From assembly GCF_019891175.1 (NCBI RefSeq), contig NZ_CP072600.1, positions 3,968,001-4,032,000 on the forward strand: a stretch of DNA of 64,000 nt, read 5' to 3'. The first letter of the stretch is position 1; every line of letters begins with the position of its first letter. This DNA comes from Leptothermofonsia sichuanensis E412 (GTDB taxonomy: Bacteria > Cyanobacteriota > Cyanobacteriia > Leptolyngbyales > Leptolyngbyaceae). Below the pieces are notes generated by a model. That model worked only from the letters and a program-made list of their open reading frames with translations, made no database searches and was not told where the DNA came from. Positions 25,894-35,232 of this stretch are shown one piece after another. The translations under genes and the position numbers were made by a program.

Positions 25894-26073
25894 TCTCCGG
25901 TAATTGAATGTGGTTAATGGACTGGTAAGGAGTGAGGGGAGGAGTGTTCGCCTCTGGCCTTCCCAAAGGGTGGAGTTGTGGTTGGGATAGGGGAGGTGGG
26001 GAGGGAAGTGTCCTCAACTCCGAACTCTCAAGGGTTAATTCCTTCCACTTGTTCTCTCCATTTCCTCTACACG

Positions 26074-26337
26074 CTATGCCAGATGCATGTTCAAAACTGA
26101 TCGCGGGGCGCGACGAACCCGGCAGCGTATTGTTTTGTGACCCAGACGGGTGCAGGCTTCGTAGCGGTGGCAACCAGAAAAACCGTAGTATTCACCATCG
26201 ACTTCCAGAATGTCGATTGGCTCTTGAAGTCCGATTTCCTGGATAGAATCCATCAGAGCAGCGACCTTAGCCTGGTCGTTTTCCCGAAATAGTGGACGAT
26301 GAATTTTGGCAATTGGAATCTCTTCAACCCTGACCAT
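26074..26337 (-). CDS. srx: Sulfiredoxin
   Basis: 87 residues, the usual small size. It contains the catalytic FSGCHRYEAC motif with the cysteine that reduces over-oxidised (sulfinic) 2-Cys peroxiredoxins, and IPIAKIHRPLF and QEIGLQEPIDILEV typical of Srx/ParB-like folds. No 2-Cys peroxiredoxin gene is adjacent; the one at 22589 is of BCP type. It requires ATP. Upstream of dps on the same strand. Confidence 0.92.
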   Translation of the reverse strand: MVRVEEIPIAKIHRPLFRENDQAKVAALMDSIQEIGLQEPIDILEVDGEYYGFSGCHRYEACTRLGHKTIRCRVRRAPRSVLNMHLA

Positions 26338-26612
26338 GAGTGTTCTCTAGTGCTCTACTTTCTAAATCATACTCGTTATGAGTTTATTTTGCAATTGTTG
26401 ATTTGGGTAATGGCTGTCGGATCTCCTGGTGCTTTCGGGACAGCATGACGAAAGTTCCAACGGCCAAAGCTCCAACCCAGACTGAGGAAGTTTTCGGATA
26501 GGCTTTAAGCATTGTTAGCATGTGCGTTTATGATTCTGAAGAGGGAACTCCTGAAAAAATGGTTCGTCCCTGGGGTAGATTGCTGTAGATAGATTGTTGT
26601 AAGAAGTCGGCG

Positions 26613-28286
26613 ATGATGCGTTGGGGATTTTCAGTTCCTATGACCAGTACCTCTCAATGGCTGTCTCGTACTCTGCTGACTACGACGCTCTTTTCAGGTG
26701 TGGCAGTGGAGCCTGGTTTGGCGACTAATCGTCCTGCTAAAGATTCTGCTAAAGATATTGAACTACAGGTGGGCGTGGTTCAGCGGTTTGGCAGGCAACC
26801 ACAGGATAAATTGACGTTACAAGCAGGAGCGGGCGATCGCCTGACCTTACGCTTTCAAACAGCGGGGAAGCCGATTACGGTAACCAGCAATAGTGCCCAG
26901 TTTGATATTGTGATGCAGCCTCTGCCAGAACCCAGGCTGGAAGAACGGGTGGTGTTGAGTTCCCATCGTAGCTTTGAAAGTGCGGAGGACAGTGCCAACC
27001 AGTGGCGAGCAAAGGGGATTCCGGTGGAGATTGCTCAGCCCCAGCGCTGGCAGGTGTGGGCAAAGCGGGAGGTTTATCACACGCCTCTCCTGCGGCGGCT
27101 ATTGCTACAAAGTCTCCAATCCCAGGGATTTCAGGAACCGTTTATCGACTCCAGGCTGGTGGAGCAAGAATCCCGTGCTTCGCTGGTGGTGAATGGCTAT
27201 CGCTACACCCGCGATCGGGTTGAGATTTCAGCGGGCAAGGGGGTGATTCAGGTAGACCGGCAGGGGAGCGAGTCCAGTCGCTTCCGGTATGCAGGCAGCC
27301 TAAAACTGCAACCCAATGCTTATGGCACCTCTACCCTGGTCAACCGGGTGCCAGTGGAAACCTATTTGCGGGGAGTGGTGCCCCACGAAATTGGTAGTTT
27401 TGCTGAACAGCCAGTTCTGGAGGTGCAGGCAATTCTGGCACGCACCTATGCGTTACGAAATCTGCGGCGATTTGCGGTGGATAATTACCAGTTGTGTGCC
27501 GATACTCAGTGCCAGGTTTACTACGGATTGAATGGGACAACGGCGGCCACGGATCGGGCGATCGCCGCCACTAAAGGGATAGTGCTTACCTACAATAATG
27601 AATTGGTAGATGCAGTTTATTCCTCAACCAATGGAGGCATTTCTGCTCCTTTCCATGATGTATGGCATGGAGAAGCCCGTCCCTATCTGACAGCCGTAGT
27701 AGACTCAGTAGGGCAAGCCTGGGATTTATCCCGTAAGAGTCTGTCAGATGAGAAAAACTTCCGTGCTTTTATCAGCCAGAGAAAGGGGTTTAATGAGGAA
27801 GCTCAGTCCAACTGGTTTCGCTGGCGTTCAGAAAGCCAGTTGTCAACCCTGAATGAGGAGTTAAGGCAATATCTGAAGACTCAGAAAAGTCCGCTGGTCA
27901 ACTTCAAATCCATCCAGAAAATGGCTGTCACCAGGCGATCGCACGGAGGACGGGTCCAGGAATTGACGGTCACCCTGGACAATGGAACGGTCAAGCTCTA
28001 CAAGGATGATGTGCTCAAGGTGTTTGAGGCACCCAATAGCACCCTCTTTTACCTGGATCCCCTCTATGGGGCAAACAAAGCGCTGGTGGGGTACCGCTTT
28101 GTGGGGGGAGGACTGGGTCATGGTGTTGGCTTAAGCCAGACAGGATCTTACCACCTGGGCAAATTGGGTTGGTCCAGCGATCGCATCCTCAGCTTTTACT
28201 ATCCGGGGACTCAGCTTCAATCCATCAGTGATCAGATTGTGTTCTGGAGAGATCCCCAGACCTCATCCGTCAGCGATCGCCATTAA
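26613..28286 (+). CDS. SpoIID/LytB-domain cell-wall protein
   Basis: 557 residues. An N-terminal hydrophobic signal (about 10-30) is followed by an unassigned 200-residue region and a SpoIID domain at about 235-520: NRVPVETYLRGVVPHEIG, LEVQAILARTYALR, DTQCQVYYGLN, YSSTNGGISAPFHDVWHGEARPYL cut here as YSSTNGGISA, and GHGVGLSQTGSYHLGK. SpoIID-type proteins cleave peptidoglycan glycan strands (lytic transglycosylase) in sporulating bacteria; cyanobacterial homologues probably act in wall remodelling. The ATG at 26640 could be the true start. A family C half-repeat is at 26477-26508. Confidence 0.88.
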   Translation: MMRWGFSVPMTSTSQWLSRTLLTTTLFSGVAVEPGLATNRPAKDSAKDIELQVGVVQRFGRQPQDKLTLQAGAGDRLTLRFQTAGKPITVTSNSAQFDIVMQPLPEPRLEERVVLSSHRSFESAEDSANQWRAKGIPVEIAQPQRWQVWAKREVYHTPLLRRLLLQSLQSQGFQEPFIDSRLVEQESRASLVVNGYRYTRDRVEISAGKGVIQVDRQGSESSRFRYAGSLKLQPNAYGTSTLVNRVPVETYLRGVVPHEIGSFAEQPVLEVQAILARTYALRNLRRFAVDNYQLCADTQCQVYYGLNGTTAATDRAIAATKGIVLTYNNELVDAVYSSTNGGISAPFHDVWHGEARPYLTAVVDSVGQAWDLSRKSLSDEKNFRAFISQRKGFNEEAQSNWFRWRSESQLSTLNEELRQYLKTQKSPLVNFKSIQKMAVTRRSHGGRVQELTVTLDNGTVKLYKDDVLKVFEAPNSTLFYLDPLYGANKALVGYRFVGGGLGHGVGLSQTGSYHLGKLGWSSDRILSFYYPGTQLQSISDQIVFWRDPQTSSVSDRH

Positions 28287-28289
28287 AGA

Positions 28290-28420
28290 ATAGGATTTTA
28301 TAACCTGAAACTTCACCCTAGAACCACAAGGACCCATTGGCCCAGCCTGTCCAGAGGGCACATGACACCACAAAGAACTCGCTTTGTGTTCTTTGTGCCT
28401 TCGTGGCTAGTTCTAATAGC
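28290..28420. repeat. ACAGAG-type palindromic repeat (family A), copy 4
   Basis: AATAGGATTTTATAACCTGA and ACCACAAAGAACTCGCTTTGTGTTCTTTGTG are recognisable, with a private insertion in the middle (about 28330-28366). Confidence 0.6.
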
Positions 28421-28504
28421 AGTAGCTATCCAGATCAGCACAAATAGAAGGCTCAAAGCCTGATCCTGCCATCCTTCTTTCCCTTTCCCCGGCTATAAAA
28501 CGAA

Positions 28505-28530
28505 CAAAAAACAGGAAGGAAACCTTCCTG
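28505..28530 (-). terminator. Intrinsic terminator of petF
   Basis: On the minus strand CAGGAAGG, TTT loop, CCTTCCTG, then TTTTTTG. Positions 28523-28530 and 28512-28519 form an 8-bp stem and 28506-28511 give the T-tract. It lies 119 bp after the ferredoxin stop. Confidence 0.8.
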
Positions 28531-28648
28531 CTTTACAGCAAAACAATTTAGAGTTCGAGAGATCATCCATTATTGGCTGTTATGTTCTGTGAGTGAGCTG
28601 GTTGTCACTCAAGCTCTAACAACCAACAACCAATAACCCCACAACTCC

Positions 28649-28948
28649 TTAATACAGTTCCTCTTCCTGGTGGGTAATAATAGTGCAGTCAGAGGTGGGG
28701 TATGCCACACAGGTCAGCACAAACCCAGCTTCGATCTGGTCATCATCCAGAAAAGATTGGTCAGACTGGTCAACGGTCCCTTCTTTTAGTTTGCCAGCAC
28801 AGGTAGAGCAAGCACCTGCCCGACAGGAATAAGGAAGGTCGAGACCGGCTTCTTCGGCGGCGTCGAGAATATACTCGTCGTCGGGAACTTCAATCGTAGT
28901 ATTCAGCCCTTCGGCCTCGTTCACTAACGTGACCTTATAAGTTGCCAT
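28649..28948 (-). CDS. petF: Plant-type [2Fe-2S] ferredoxin
   Basis: 99 residues. Cluster ligands are C42, C47, C50 ([10 protein letters not shown]) and C80 (VLTCVAY), the exact C-x4-C-x2-C-x29-C spacing of photosynthetic ferredoxins, and the start [20 protein letters not shown] and end EEELY are canonical. It carries electrons from photosystem I to FNR, FTR, nitrite reductase and others. It has its own terminator and an about 395-bp upstream gap, so it is monocistronic. FTR, one of its partners, is also in the window at 62658-63020. Confidence 0.96.
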   Translation of the reverse strand: MATYKVTLVNEAEGLNTTIEVPDDEYILDAAEEAGLDLPYSCRAGACSTCAGKLKEGTVDQSDQSFLDDDQIEAGFVLTCVAYPTSDCTIITHQEEELY

Positions 28949-29343
28949 GCAGTGGTCCTCTCAATAATGGAAACAGCACTTTAAGCTTATTGGAAGCTGG
29001 CTCTGTAGCTTTAATCAAATAAAGTCTGCTTCCGGATCAGCTTTACTCTAGATACTACGGGAAAAAATATCGATTAGAACCGTAGATCCCTGACTGGATG
29101 AATGGGATTCGTAATAAAAGCAGTTGATTTAATCTGCTTATCTTATAGGACGAAGAGTATCTGGCTGCCAACGAGTCGCTTCAACTCCTATCCTGTAAGG
29201 ATTTCAGCTATCTTAAATCCCACAATACAGAATGCAAAAATTGCCATGATTAATTAAATTCAACTCATATCTAACCACAGCTTATATTAGTCAAAGTTGT
29301 TGATTGGATTGAGACAAATTTATTGTTACTATCAATCCTTCTG
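28949..29343. other. Upstream region of petF and bvdR
   Basis: 395 bp with the petF promoter on the minus strand and the bvdR promoter on the plus strand. It is AT-rich (about 29210-29320) and contains no gene or known repeat. Promoter boxes were not resolved. Confidence 0.45.
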
Positions 29344-30423
29344 ATGAATTCTGGATTACACTTCCTGGATTACACTTCATTTCTTCAAAGGGTTAGTAAG
29401 GTCTTGACCGATTCCATTTTGTTGCCGTTGCAAGTCGGGCTGGTGGGTACCGGATACGCTGCCCGGTTACGAGCTGAGGCTTTCCAGAAGGACTCCCGTG
29501 CCCGCCTTGTGGCTGTATCGGGTCACAGTCCAGAGAAAACGCAGGATTTTTGCCAGATCTATGGCGCAACGGCGATATCCACCTGGCAGACTCTGGTGCA
29601 GCAGCCAGCACTTGACCTGATTGTCATTTGTACAGTCAACCGGGATCATGGGGCGATCGCCCGTGCTGCCCTGGAAGCTGGTAAGCATGTTGTGGTTGAG
29701 TATCCCCTGGCTCTGGATGTCTCTGAAGCAGAATCGTTGATTGCCCTGGCAAAGGCTCAAAACCGATTGCTGCATGTGGAGCATATAGAACTACTGGGTG
29801 GGGTCCATCAGGCGTTGAAGGCGTCGCTGCCGGGGATCGGAGAAGTGTTCTATACCCGCTATGCCACGATCAAACCGGAACGACCTGCCCCCCGTCGCTG
29901 GAGCTATCACCGGGAACTGTTTGGTTTTCCGTTAATGGGGGCGCTGTCCCGTCTTCACCGGCTCACGGATCTATTTGGCACGGTGTTTACCATAAGTTGC
30001 CAGGCACGGTTCTGGAGTGGAACGGAGCAATCGTCAGCCGATCCCTATTACTCTGCCTGTCTGTGTGCGGCTCAATTACGCTTCTGTAGTGGCATCATTG
30101 CCGAAGTTATCTATGGCAAGGGAGAAACCCTCTGGCAGGCAGAGCGCAAATTCGAGGTTCATGGTGAGAAAGGGGCCGTGATCCTGGATGGAGAGCAGGG
30201 AACATTAATCCAGGCAAATGGTATTCATGGGTTGGAAGTGGGCAATCGGCGTGGACTCTTTGCCAGGGATACAGCAATGGTTCTGGACTACCTGATCTCA
30301 GGCTCTCCTCTCTACACCACTCCAGAAGAAAGCCTGTACACCCTTAAAGTGGCAGATGCTGCACGGCGATCAGCAGCGGCGGCGGGCAGAAATGTGAGAT
30401 GTGGGGGAGAAGGGAGTTGTTAG
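29344..30423 (+). CDS. bvdR: Biliverdin reductase
   Basis: 359 residues from ATG 29344. Rossmann motif VGLVGTGYAARLRAEAF, the GKHVVVEYPLAL loop, LLHVEHIELLGGVHQAL, GEVFYTRYATI, FGFPLMGALSRLHRLTDLFG and AEVIYGKGE closely match the cyanobacterial BvdR family within the Gfo/Idh/MocA fold. BvdR reduces biliverdin to bilirubin with NAD(P)H and is needed for normal phycobilisome assembly in Synechocystis (known for that family). The N-terminal 35 residues before the Rossmann motif are poorly conserved, so the start is uncertain; TTG 29402 would leave about 10 residues before the motif. Confidence 0.85.
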   Translation: MNSGLHFLDYTSFLQRVSKVLTDSILLPLQVGLVGTGYAARLRAEAFQKDSRARLVAVSGHSPEKTQDFCQIYGATAISTWQTLVQQPALDLIVICTVNRDHGAIARAALEAGKHVVVEYPLALDVSEAESLIALAKAQNRLLHVEHIELLGGVHQALKASLPGIGEVFYTRYATIKPERPAPRRWSYHRELFGFPLMGALSRLHRLTDLFGTVFTISCQARFWSGTEQSSADPYYSACLCAAQLRFCSGIIAEVIYGKGETLWQAERKFEVHGEKGAVILDGEQGTLIQANGIHGLEVGNRRGLFARDTAMVLDYLISGSPLYTTPEESLYTLKVADAARRSAAAAGRNVRCGGEGSC

Positions 30424-30467
30424 TTGTTAGCGCATAGAGGTGTTCTATTGTTGTGCAGATCCTTCAG

Positions 30468-30592
30468 GATTGTGGACTAAATAAACTGAAAAACTCAGCG
30501 TTCTACGACAGAGACACAGAGGGCACAGAGGAAGTCTTCTGGGTTCTCTGGGCCTGAAATTTCAGGTTATAAAATCCTCATGCCTTAGTACG
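30468..30592. repeat. ACAGAG-type palindromic repeat (family A), copy 5
   Basis: GATTGTGGACTAAATAAACTG, ACAGAGACACAGAGGGCACA and TTATAAAATCCTCATGCC can be aligned with copies 2, 3 and 6. Confidence 0.7.
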
Positions 30593-30618
30593 CCTGAATA
30601 CGCCTTACGCTTCCTTTT

Positions 30619-31440
30619 CTACTTAATTTTCTTTGCCTCATCCTGTGCCCGCTTTTGTCCTTCCTTGTCCCCTGCTTTGAGGAACAGGCTGGCAGCTTTA
30701 TTCAAATCTTCCTTTGCCTGTTTATTATTTTTCAGTCGAAGATAGGCAAGTCCCCGATTGTTATGAGCGTTGGCGGAGTCGGGATCAAGCTTGATGGCTT
30801 CGGTATAGTCTGCAATGGCTTGCTTGTCATTGCCAGACAGGGCATGAAGCAATCCTCGATTGGTATAGATCCTGGCATCGTTGGGTTTCAGGCTGATGGC
30901 TTTATCATGGTCCGCGATCGCGTTCTTGTAGTCCTTCATCGCTCCTTTTGCCAGTCCCCGTCCTGCATACGCATCGGCATAGTTGTCATTCAGCTTAATC
31001 GCCTGGTCGTAGTCTGCGATCGCGCCCTTCAGATCCCCCTTTCCAGCACGCAGAGAAGCCCGATTGGTATACGCCTCTGCCAGGTTGGGATCGAGTTTAA
31101 TAGCCTGGTCAAAATCTTCCGCTGCCTTTTTCCACTCTTTCATCCTGGCGTAGGCAAGCCCCCGTCCGTTATAGGCTGGAGCCAGGTTGGGATCCAACTG
31201 AATCGCCCGGTTAAAGTCTGCGATCGCTGCCTGATACTGTCCCAGGGTTGTTTGACTGATAGCCTTTATCACCAGAACGTTTGGGTTATTGGGATCATTC
31301 TGAGCCGCCTGACTGACCCCATTATTCGCTTCAGCAGAGCCATCTGAACCGGTTTGAAAATCTGAAGAGCAGGCTCCAGTTAGCCCACTGAGTAAAACAA
31401 TCAGACTGAAAACCGCAATTTTTCTATAACCAAGATTCAT
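30619..31440 (-). CDS. TPR-repeat lipoprotein
   Basis: 273 residues from ATG 31440. A lipoprotein signal is seen with lipobox LTGAC and acylated C24. Six or seven tetratricopeptide repeats follow (for example AIADFNRAIQLDPNLAPAYN, AAEDFDQAIKLDPNLAEAYT, AIADYTEAIKLDPDSANAHN). TPR scaffolds bind other proteins; here the protein would be membrane-tethered facing the periplasm. The partner is unknown. It is monocistronic between repeat elements. Confidence 0.85.
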   Translation of the reverse strand: MNLGYRKIAVFSLIVLLSGLTGACSSDFQTGSDGSAEANNGVSQAAQNDPNNPNVLVIKAISQTTLGQYQAAIADFNRAIQLDPNLAPAYNGRGLAYARMKEWKKAAEDFDQAIKLDPNLAEAYTNRASLRAGKGDLKGAIADYDQAIKLNDNYADAYAGRGLAKGAMKDYKNAIADHDKAISLKPNDARIYTNRGLLHALSGNDKQAIADYTEAIKLDPDSANAHNNRGLAYLRLKNNKQAKEDLNKAASLFLKAGDKEGQKRAQDEAKKIK

Positions 31441-31554
31441 GACCCGTTCCACGATCGCTCACTCAAAAACTGATAATACCGCTCCCCTTATACGCCAAAT
31501 TCACAAAACTGCGCCCCTTTTGTGTTTAAAGTTATTAGCCTCTCTTTTCCTCTA

Positions 31555-31682
31555 AAGATCGCGAATTGAATAAACCGAAAAGTCCAGAATTCTACCACAA
31601 AGAACATAGAGCAGTTCCTCTGTGCCCTCTGTGCCTCTGTGGTGAAGGTTCAGGTTATAAAATCCTCATTTCTTAATGATGT
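31555..31682. repeat. ACAGAG-type palindromic repeat (family A), copy 6
   Basis: GATCGCGAATTGAATAAACC, ACCACAAAGAACATAGAGCA, CTCTGTGCCCTCTGTGCCTC and TTATAAAATCCTCATTTCTTA-type end. It lies in the 333-bp gap before trpB, in the presumed promoter region. Confidence 0.75.
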
Positions 31683-31773
31683 TGGGGATCCGAGATTGGG
31701 TATAGGATTTCTCCTGTCACTCCCTCTCCCCAACTCTTTATAATGTGGGGAGTCCTTCTATTCAGCCAGTTCC

Positions 31774-33027
31774 GTGACCACAACACCCCTTTCTTCCAAT
31801 CTTTCCTCAACCCTGAATGCCTCTGCTCAGCGTCCCGATGCCCTGGGACGGTTCGGCAAGTTTGGTGGGAAGTATGTGCCCGAAACCCTGATGCCTGCGC
31901 TGACGGAACTGGAAGCTGCCTTTTACCAGTACTGCAATGATCCCGCCTTTCAAACCGAACTTCAGGGGCTGCTACGGGATTATGTGGGGCGACCCAGCCC
32001 GCTCTATTTTGCTGAACGGCTGACAGCCCACTATGCGAGGCCAGACGGTACAGGACCGCAAATTTATCTGAAACGGGAAGACTTGAACCATACGGGGGCG
32101 CACAAAATCAATAACGCGCTGGCACAGGTGTTACTGGCAAAGCGGATGGGTAAGCAGCGAATTATTGCTGAAACTGGAGCTGGTCAGCATGGGGTTGCCA
32201 CAGCAACGGTTTGTGCCCGCTTTGGTTTGAAGTGCATCATCTACATGGGGGTGCACGACATGGAGCGGCAGGCGCTCAATGTGTTTCGAATGCGGCTGAT
32301 GGGGGCAGAGGTGTCTCCGGTTGAGGCGGGTACGGGCACGCTGAAGGATGCTACTTCTGAAGCAATTCGGGACTGGGTAACGAACGTGGAAACCACTCAC
32401 TATATCCTGGGTTCTGTTGCCGGACCCCACCCTTACCCCATGCTGGTGCGGGACTTTCAAGCAATTATCGGGCAGGAAACCCGCGCCCAATGTCTGGAGA
32501 AGTGGGGCAGCCTGCCGGATATTTTGCTGGCCTGTGTGGGGGGTGGTTCTAATGCGATGGGACTGTTCCACGAGTTTATCAATGAGCCGTCTGTTCGGAT
32601 GATTGGAATTGAGGCGGCGGGTGAAGGAATAGATACGGAAAAACATGCTGCCACCCTGACTCGCGGACGGGTAGGGGTGTTACATGGAGCGATGAGTTAC
32701 CTGTTGCAGGACGAGGATGGGCAGGTCATTGAGCCACATTCGATCAGCGCCGGGTTAGACTACCCCGGTGTGGGACCAGAGCACAGCTTCTTAAAAGACA
32801 GTCAGCGGGCTGAATATTACAGCATCACGGATCAGGAAGCCCTTGCGGCTTTCCAGAGACTGTCCCAACTGGAAGGGATTATTCCAGCCCTGGAGACTGC
32901 CCACGCGATCGCCTATCTGGAAACCCTCTGCCCCCAACTGACAGGCAACCCCCGGATTGTAATCAACTGTTCTGGTCGCGGCGACAAAGACGTGCAGACC
33001 GTTGCCAGGTTTTTGAATCCAAACTAG
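31774..33027 (+). CDS. trpB: Tryptophan synthase beta chain
   Basis: 417 residues from GTG 31774. Canonical Trp[37 protein letters not shown] with the PLP lysine K111, [13 protein letters not shown], and the phosphate loop [10 protein letters not shown]. It joins indole (from TrpA) and serine to give tryptophan. TrpA is not adjacent, which is usual in cyanobacteria where trp genes are scattered. The stop TAG (33025-33027) is the first part of a family B repeat. Confidence 0.96.
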   Translation: MTTTPLSSNLSSTLNASAQRPDALGRFGKFGGKYVPETLMPALTELEAAFYQYCNDPAFQTELQGLLRDYVGRPSPLYFAERLTAHYARPDGTGPQIYLKREDLNHTGAHKINNALAQVLLAKRMGKQRIIAETGAGQHGVATATVCARFGLKCIIYMGVHDMERQALNVFRMRLMGAEVSPVEAGTGTLKDATSEAIRDWVTNVETTHYILGSVAGPHPYPMLVRDFQAIIGQETRAQCLEKWGSLPDILLACVGGGSNAMGLFHEFINEPSVRMIGIEAAGEGIDTEKHAATLTRGRVGVLHGAMSYLLQDEDGQVIEPHSISAGLDYPGVGPEHSFLKDSQRAEYYSITDQEALAAFQRLSQLEGIIPALETAHAIAYLETLCPQLTGNPRIVINCSGRGDKDVQTVARFLNPN

Positions 33028-33147
33028 TGCATTGCGGCAGACGTTTTTCACCACAGAGACACGAAGGGACACAAATTTTCTTCGTGCGCTTTGTGTCTTT
33101 GTGGTTCAACCTAAAATTAGTGGGTTATTTTTGGCAACCTGCACTGG
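33024..33147 (+). repeat. Repeat family B, copy 2, overlapping the trpB stop
   Basis: Starts CTAGTGCATTGCGGCAGA and ends GGCAACCTGCACTGG with an inner ACCACAGAGACACGAAG/CTTTGTGTCTTTGTGG hairpin. The first TAG ends trpB. Downstream, two direct AACTTTAGCCAATCAG copies lie at 33199-33214 and 33216-33231. Confidence 0.85.
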
Positions 33148-33380
33148 AATCAAATCCCTCGTTTTCCAGACGCCCAGGGCCTCCGAGGTTTTTGACTCAA
33201 CTTTAGCCAATCAGAAACTTTAGCCAATCAGAAAAAGGACACGAGCAGATAAATCAACTGTTCGCATTCTGCATCCAGGAGTAAAACCGGCTCCAGTAAG
33301 ATGTGAAACGCATTAAAACGCTCACACCCCTGATTCCATCATCCATCCTTCCCGGTCCCCTGGCTACGCCTGCCAGTCGC

Positions 33381-34778
33381 CTATTGGGACAGCGTAGCTG
33401 ACTCACTATAGGGTCGGGGTTGAACCAGCAGTTGTTTGGCGATCGCTTCATACAACTGGTTTGCCAGCACCGTATTGCCCTCATCAGTCAGGTGAATCGC
33501 ATCCTGAAACGCCTCGCCAGCAAAATTCGAGTAGGTTTCGTTCAGATTCAGAGTGGTCAATCCTTTAGGAAACCCTTGCTTAACCTGCGCGATCGCCTGT
33601 TGAAGCTGAGCATACCCTCCTTTTACCTGCCCAGGGTAGGTTGGTCCCAACTGCGCCAGAATTTCTTTTTCTCTGGGAGATAGGTTCTTCGGATTCCGAC
33701 TGGTAATTTCAGGTTGCAGCGCCAAAATCAGCGGAATGTTGGCAGATGTAGTCAATCGGGCGATTTGTTGCAGGTTGCTGCGATAGCGGTGCGATCTCAG
33801 CTTCAACTCTTCTGCATCTGATGAAAAATGCAGGAGCAACGTTTCTTGATTATCTGCTGGTGGAATAAACTGGTGCAGCGTAGTATGAGGGCGCAATACC
33901 CAGAATTGAAAGCCCCGTACCAGGTAGGATTGATAGACCCAATCCTGAAAAGACTGGCTGAGGTTGGTAAAAAAGTGCTGAGAGGCATTGGTCAGGAAGG
34001 TTTCCTGTCCGGGAATATCTGTTCCTTCCTGGTTGCTGGGCACCAGTAAGTCACCGTAGCCATTCACCAGCACAATGAAGTCGGGTTGGTACGCCAGGAT
34101 TTGAAGGGATAGCTGAACCAGTTCATTGCTCGAAATATAACCCGGTACGGCTGCATTGACCACCCGATAGCGACTTTCCCGAATTCGAGGCGGAAGTGCC
34201 ATTGCCTTAGCCAGTTCGTCGGCATAATAGGGCAACACATCAGGACGAAACTTCTTGGGATTGGTCTTTTGAGTGGAAACCTGCTGGTTGAGTAAATTTT
34301 CAAGTTTACTGGCAAAGGTCGTCTGGTTACTGGAACTTAGTTGTCCAAATGCCGCAGAGCCACCCATGACAAAAATCCGGATTTCGTCCCTGGGTTTTTC
34401 AAGAGAAATCGCCTGTTCTGCTCGAAATCCCTGAGCATTAATCTGCCAGAACTCACTCTGCTGGTTGCCCACCAACCGATAACCCATCAACGGGTTATGT
34501 TTAACTTGCAATCGTCCCCGATTGGGTAAACCATCATAAGGTTCACCAGCAGAATTGAGGAATTTCAGGCGGTAGGCTGTAATATTCAAGGGTTCCCCCT
34601 GATAAGTCTCTAGCTCCGCCGAATTTCCATTTAAGCTGGTAGCAGCCCGCATCAATAATTCTGCACCAATCAGGGTCACTGGAATACCAATTAGAACTGC
34701 CCATAGCCAGGGAAAGGGACGTTTCTTGCGATTTAGCCTGTAGCTAGATTTATACGGTTTGCGGCTAGACCTTAACAT
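33381..34778 (-). CDS. SGNH/GDSL-type hydrolase with membrane anchor
   Basis: 465 residues. An N-terminal basic stretch and membrane helix (about 22-42) are followed by a serine-containing block FVMGGSAAFGQ, an asparagine block VLVNGYGDLL and the DAIHLTDEGNTVLANQLYEA block with the Asp/His pair: the SGNH catalytic order. Family members are esterases or acyltransferases for polysaccharides. The protein is probably periplasmic and anchored. The substrate cannot be named. Divergent from the FAD oxidoreductase, with a 454-bp gap. Confidence 0.75.
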   Translation of the reverse strand: MLRSSRKPYKSSYRLNRKKRPFPWLWAVLIGIPVTLIGAELLMRAATSLNGNSAELETYQGEPLNITAYRLKFLNSAGEPYDGLPNRGRLQVKHNPLMGYRLVGNQQSEFWQINAQGFRAEQAISLEKPRDEIRIFVMGGSAAFGQLSSSNQTTFASKLENLLNQQVSTQKTNPKKFRPDVLPYYADELAKAMALPPRIRESRYRVVNAAVPGYISSNELVQLSLQILAYQPDFIVLVNGYGDLLVPSNQEGTDIPGQETFLTNASQHFFTNLSQSFQDWVYQSYLVRGFQFWVLRPHTTLHQFIPPADNQETLLLHFSSDAEELKLRSHRYRSNLQQIARLTTSANIPLILALQPEITSRNPKNLSPREKEILAQLGPTYPGQVKGGYAQLQQAIAQVKQGFPKGLTTLNLNETYSNFAGEAFQDAIHLTDEGNTVLANQLYEAIAKQLLVQPRPYSESATLSQ

Positions 34779-35232
34779 CGGTAATTCCTCAAATGACTGG
34801 CGTAATCAAATCAATGCTCAAGTTCGACAGGGAGATCAGGGTCTGAGCTTTAACAGACAGAGATTTTGGGCAGGGTTTTCAATAGACTCTTCTCACTAAA
34901 ACAAGCACTTCAGGGTGAAATTAATATTCCAGATAGCCATTCGCCACACCCATATTTCTGTAAAACTGATTTTTATCAGAGGCTGAAAAGATAAGAAGCT
35001 GAAAAGTCTATGCAGGTTCCAATGGTGCACCCAACTATGACTGGTAGAGAAGTGGGTAGTGTGGAAGTATAGCCCCTGTCATACTAGTTCAGACAATTTG
35101 TAAACAGTTCAACGGTTACATTTCAAGATGACTGCCGGTAGGTTCTGAATATTACTACTAAAATGTTCACTTTGAGCAGCCTGAAAAACTTGTATTTTCT
35201 ACAGATCTGAAATTATTTGGAAGTAACATCAC
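34779..35232. other. Intergenic region without recognisable gene
   Basis: 454 bp between two divergent genes, which should contain both promoters. I see no gene, terminator or shared repeat. A 20-codon frame near 35010-35070 is not credible as a gene. Confidence 0.45.
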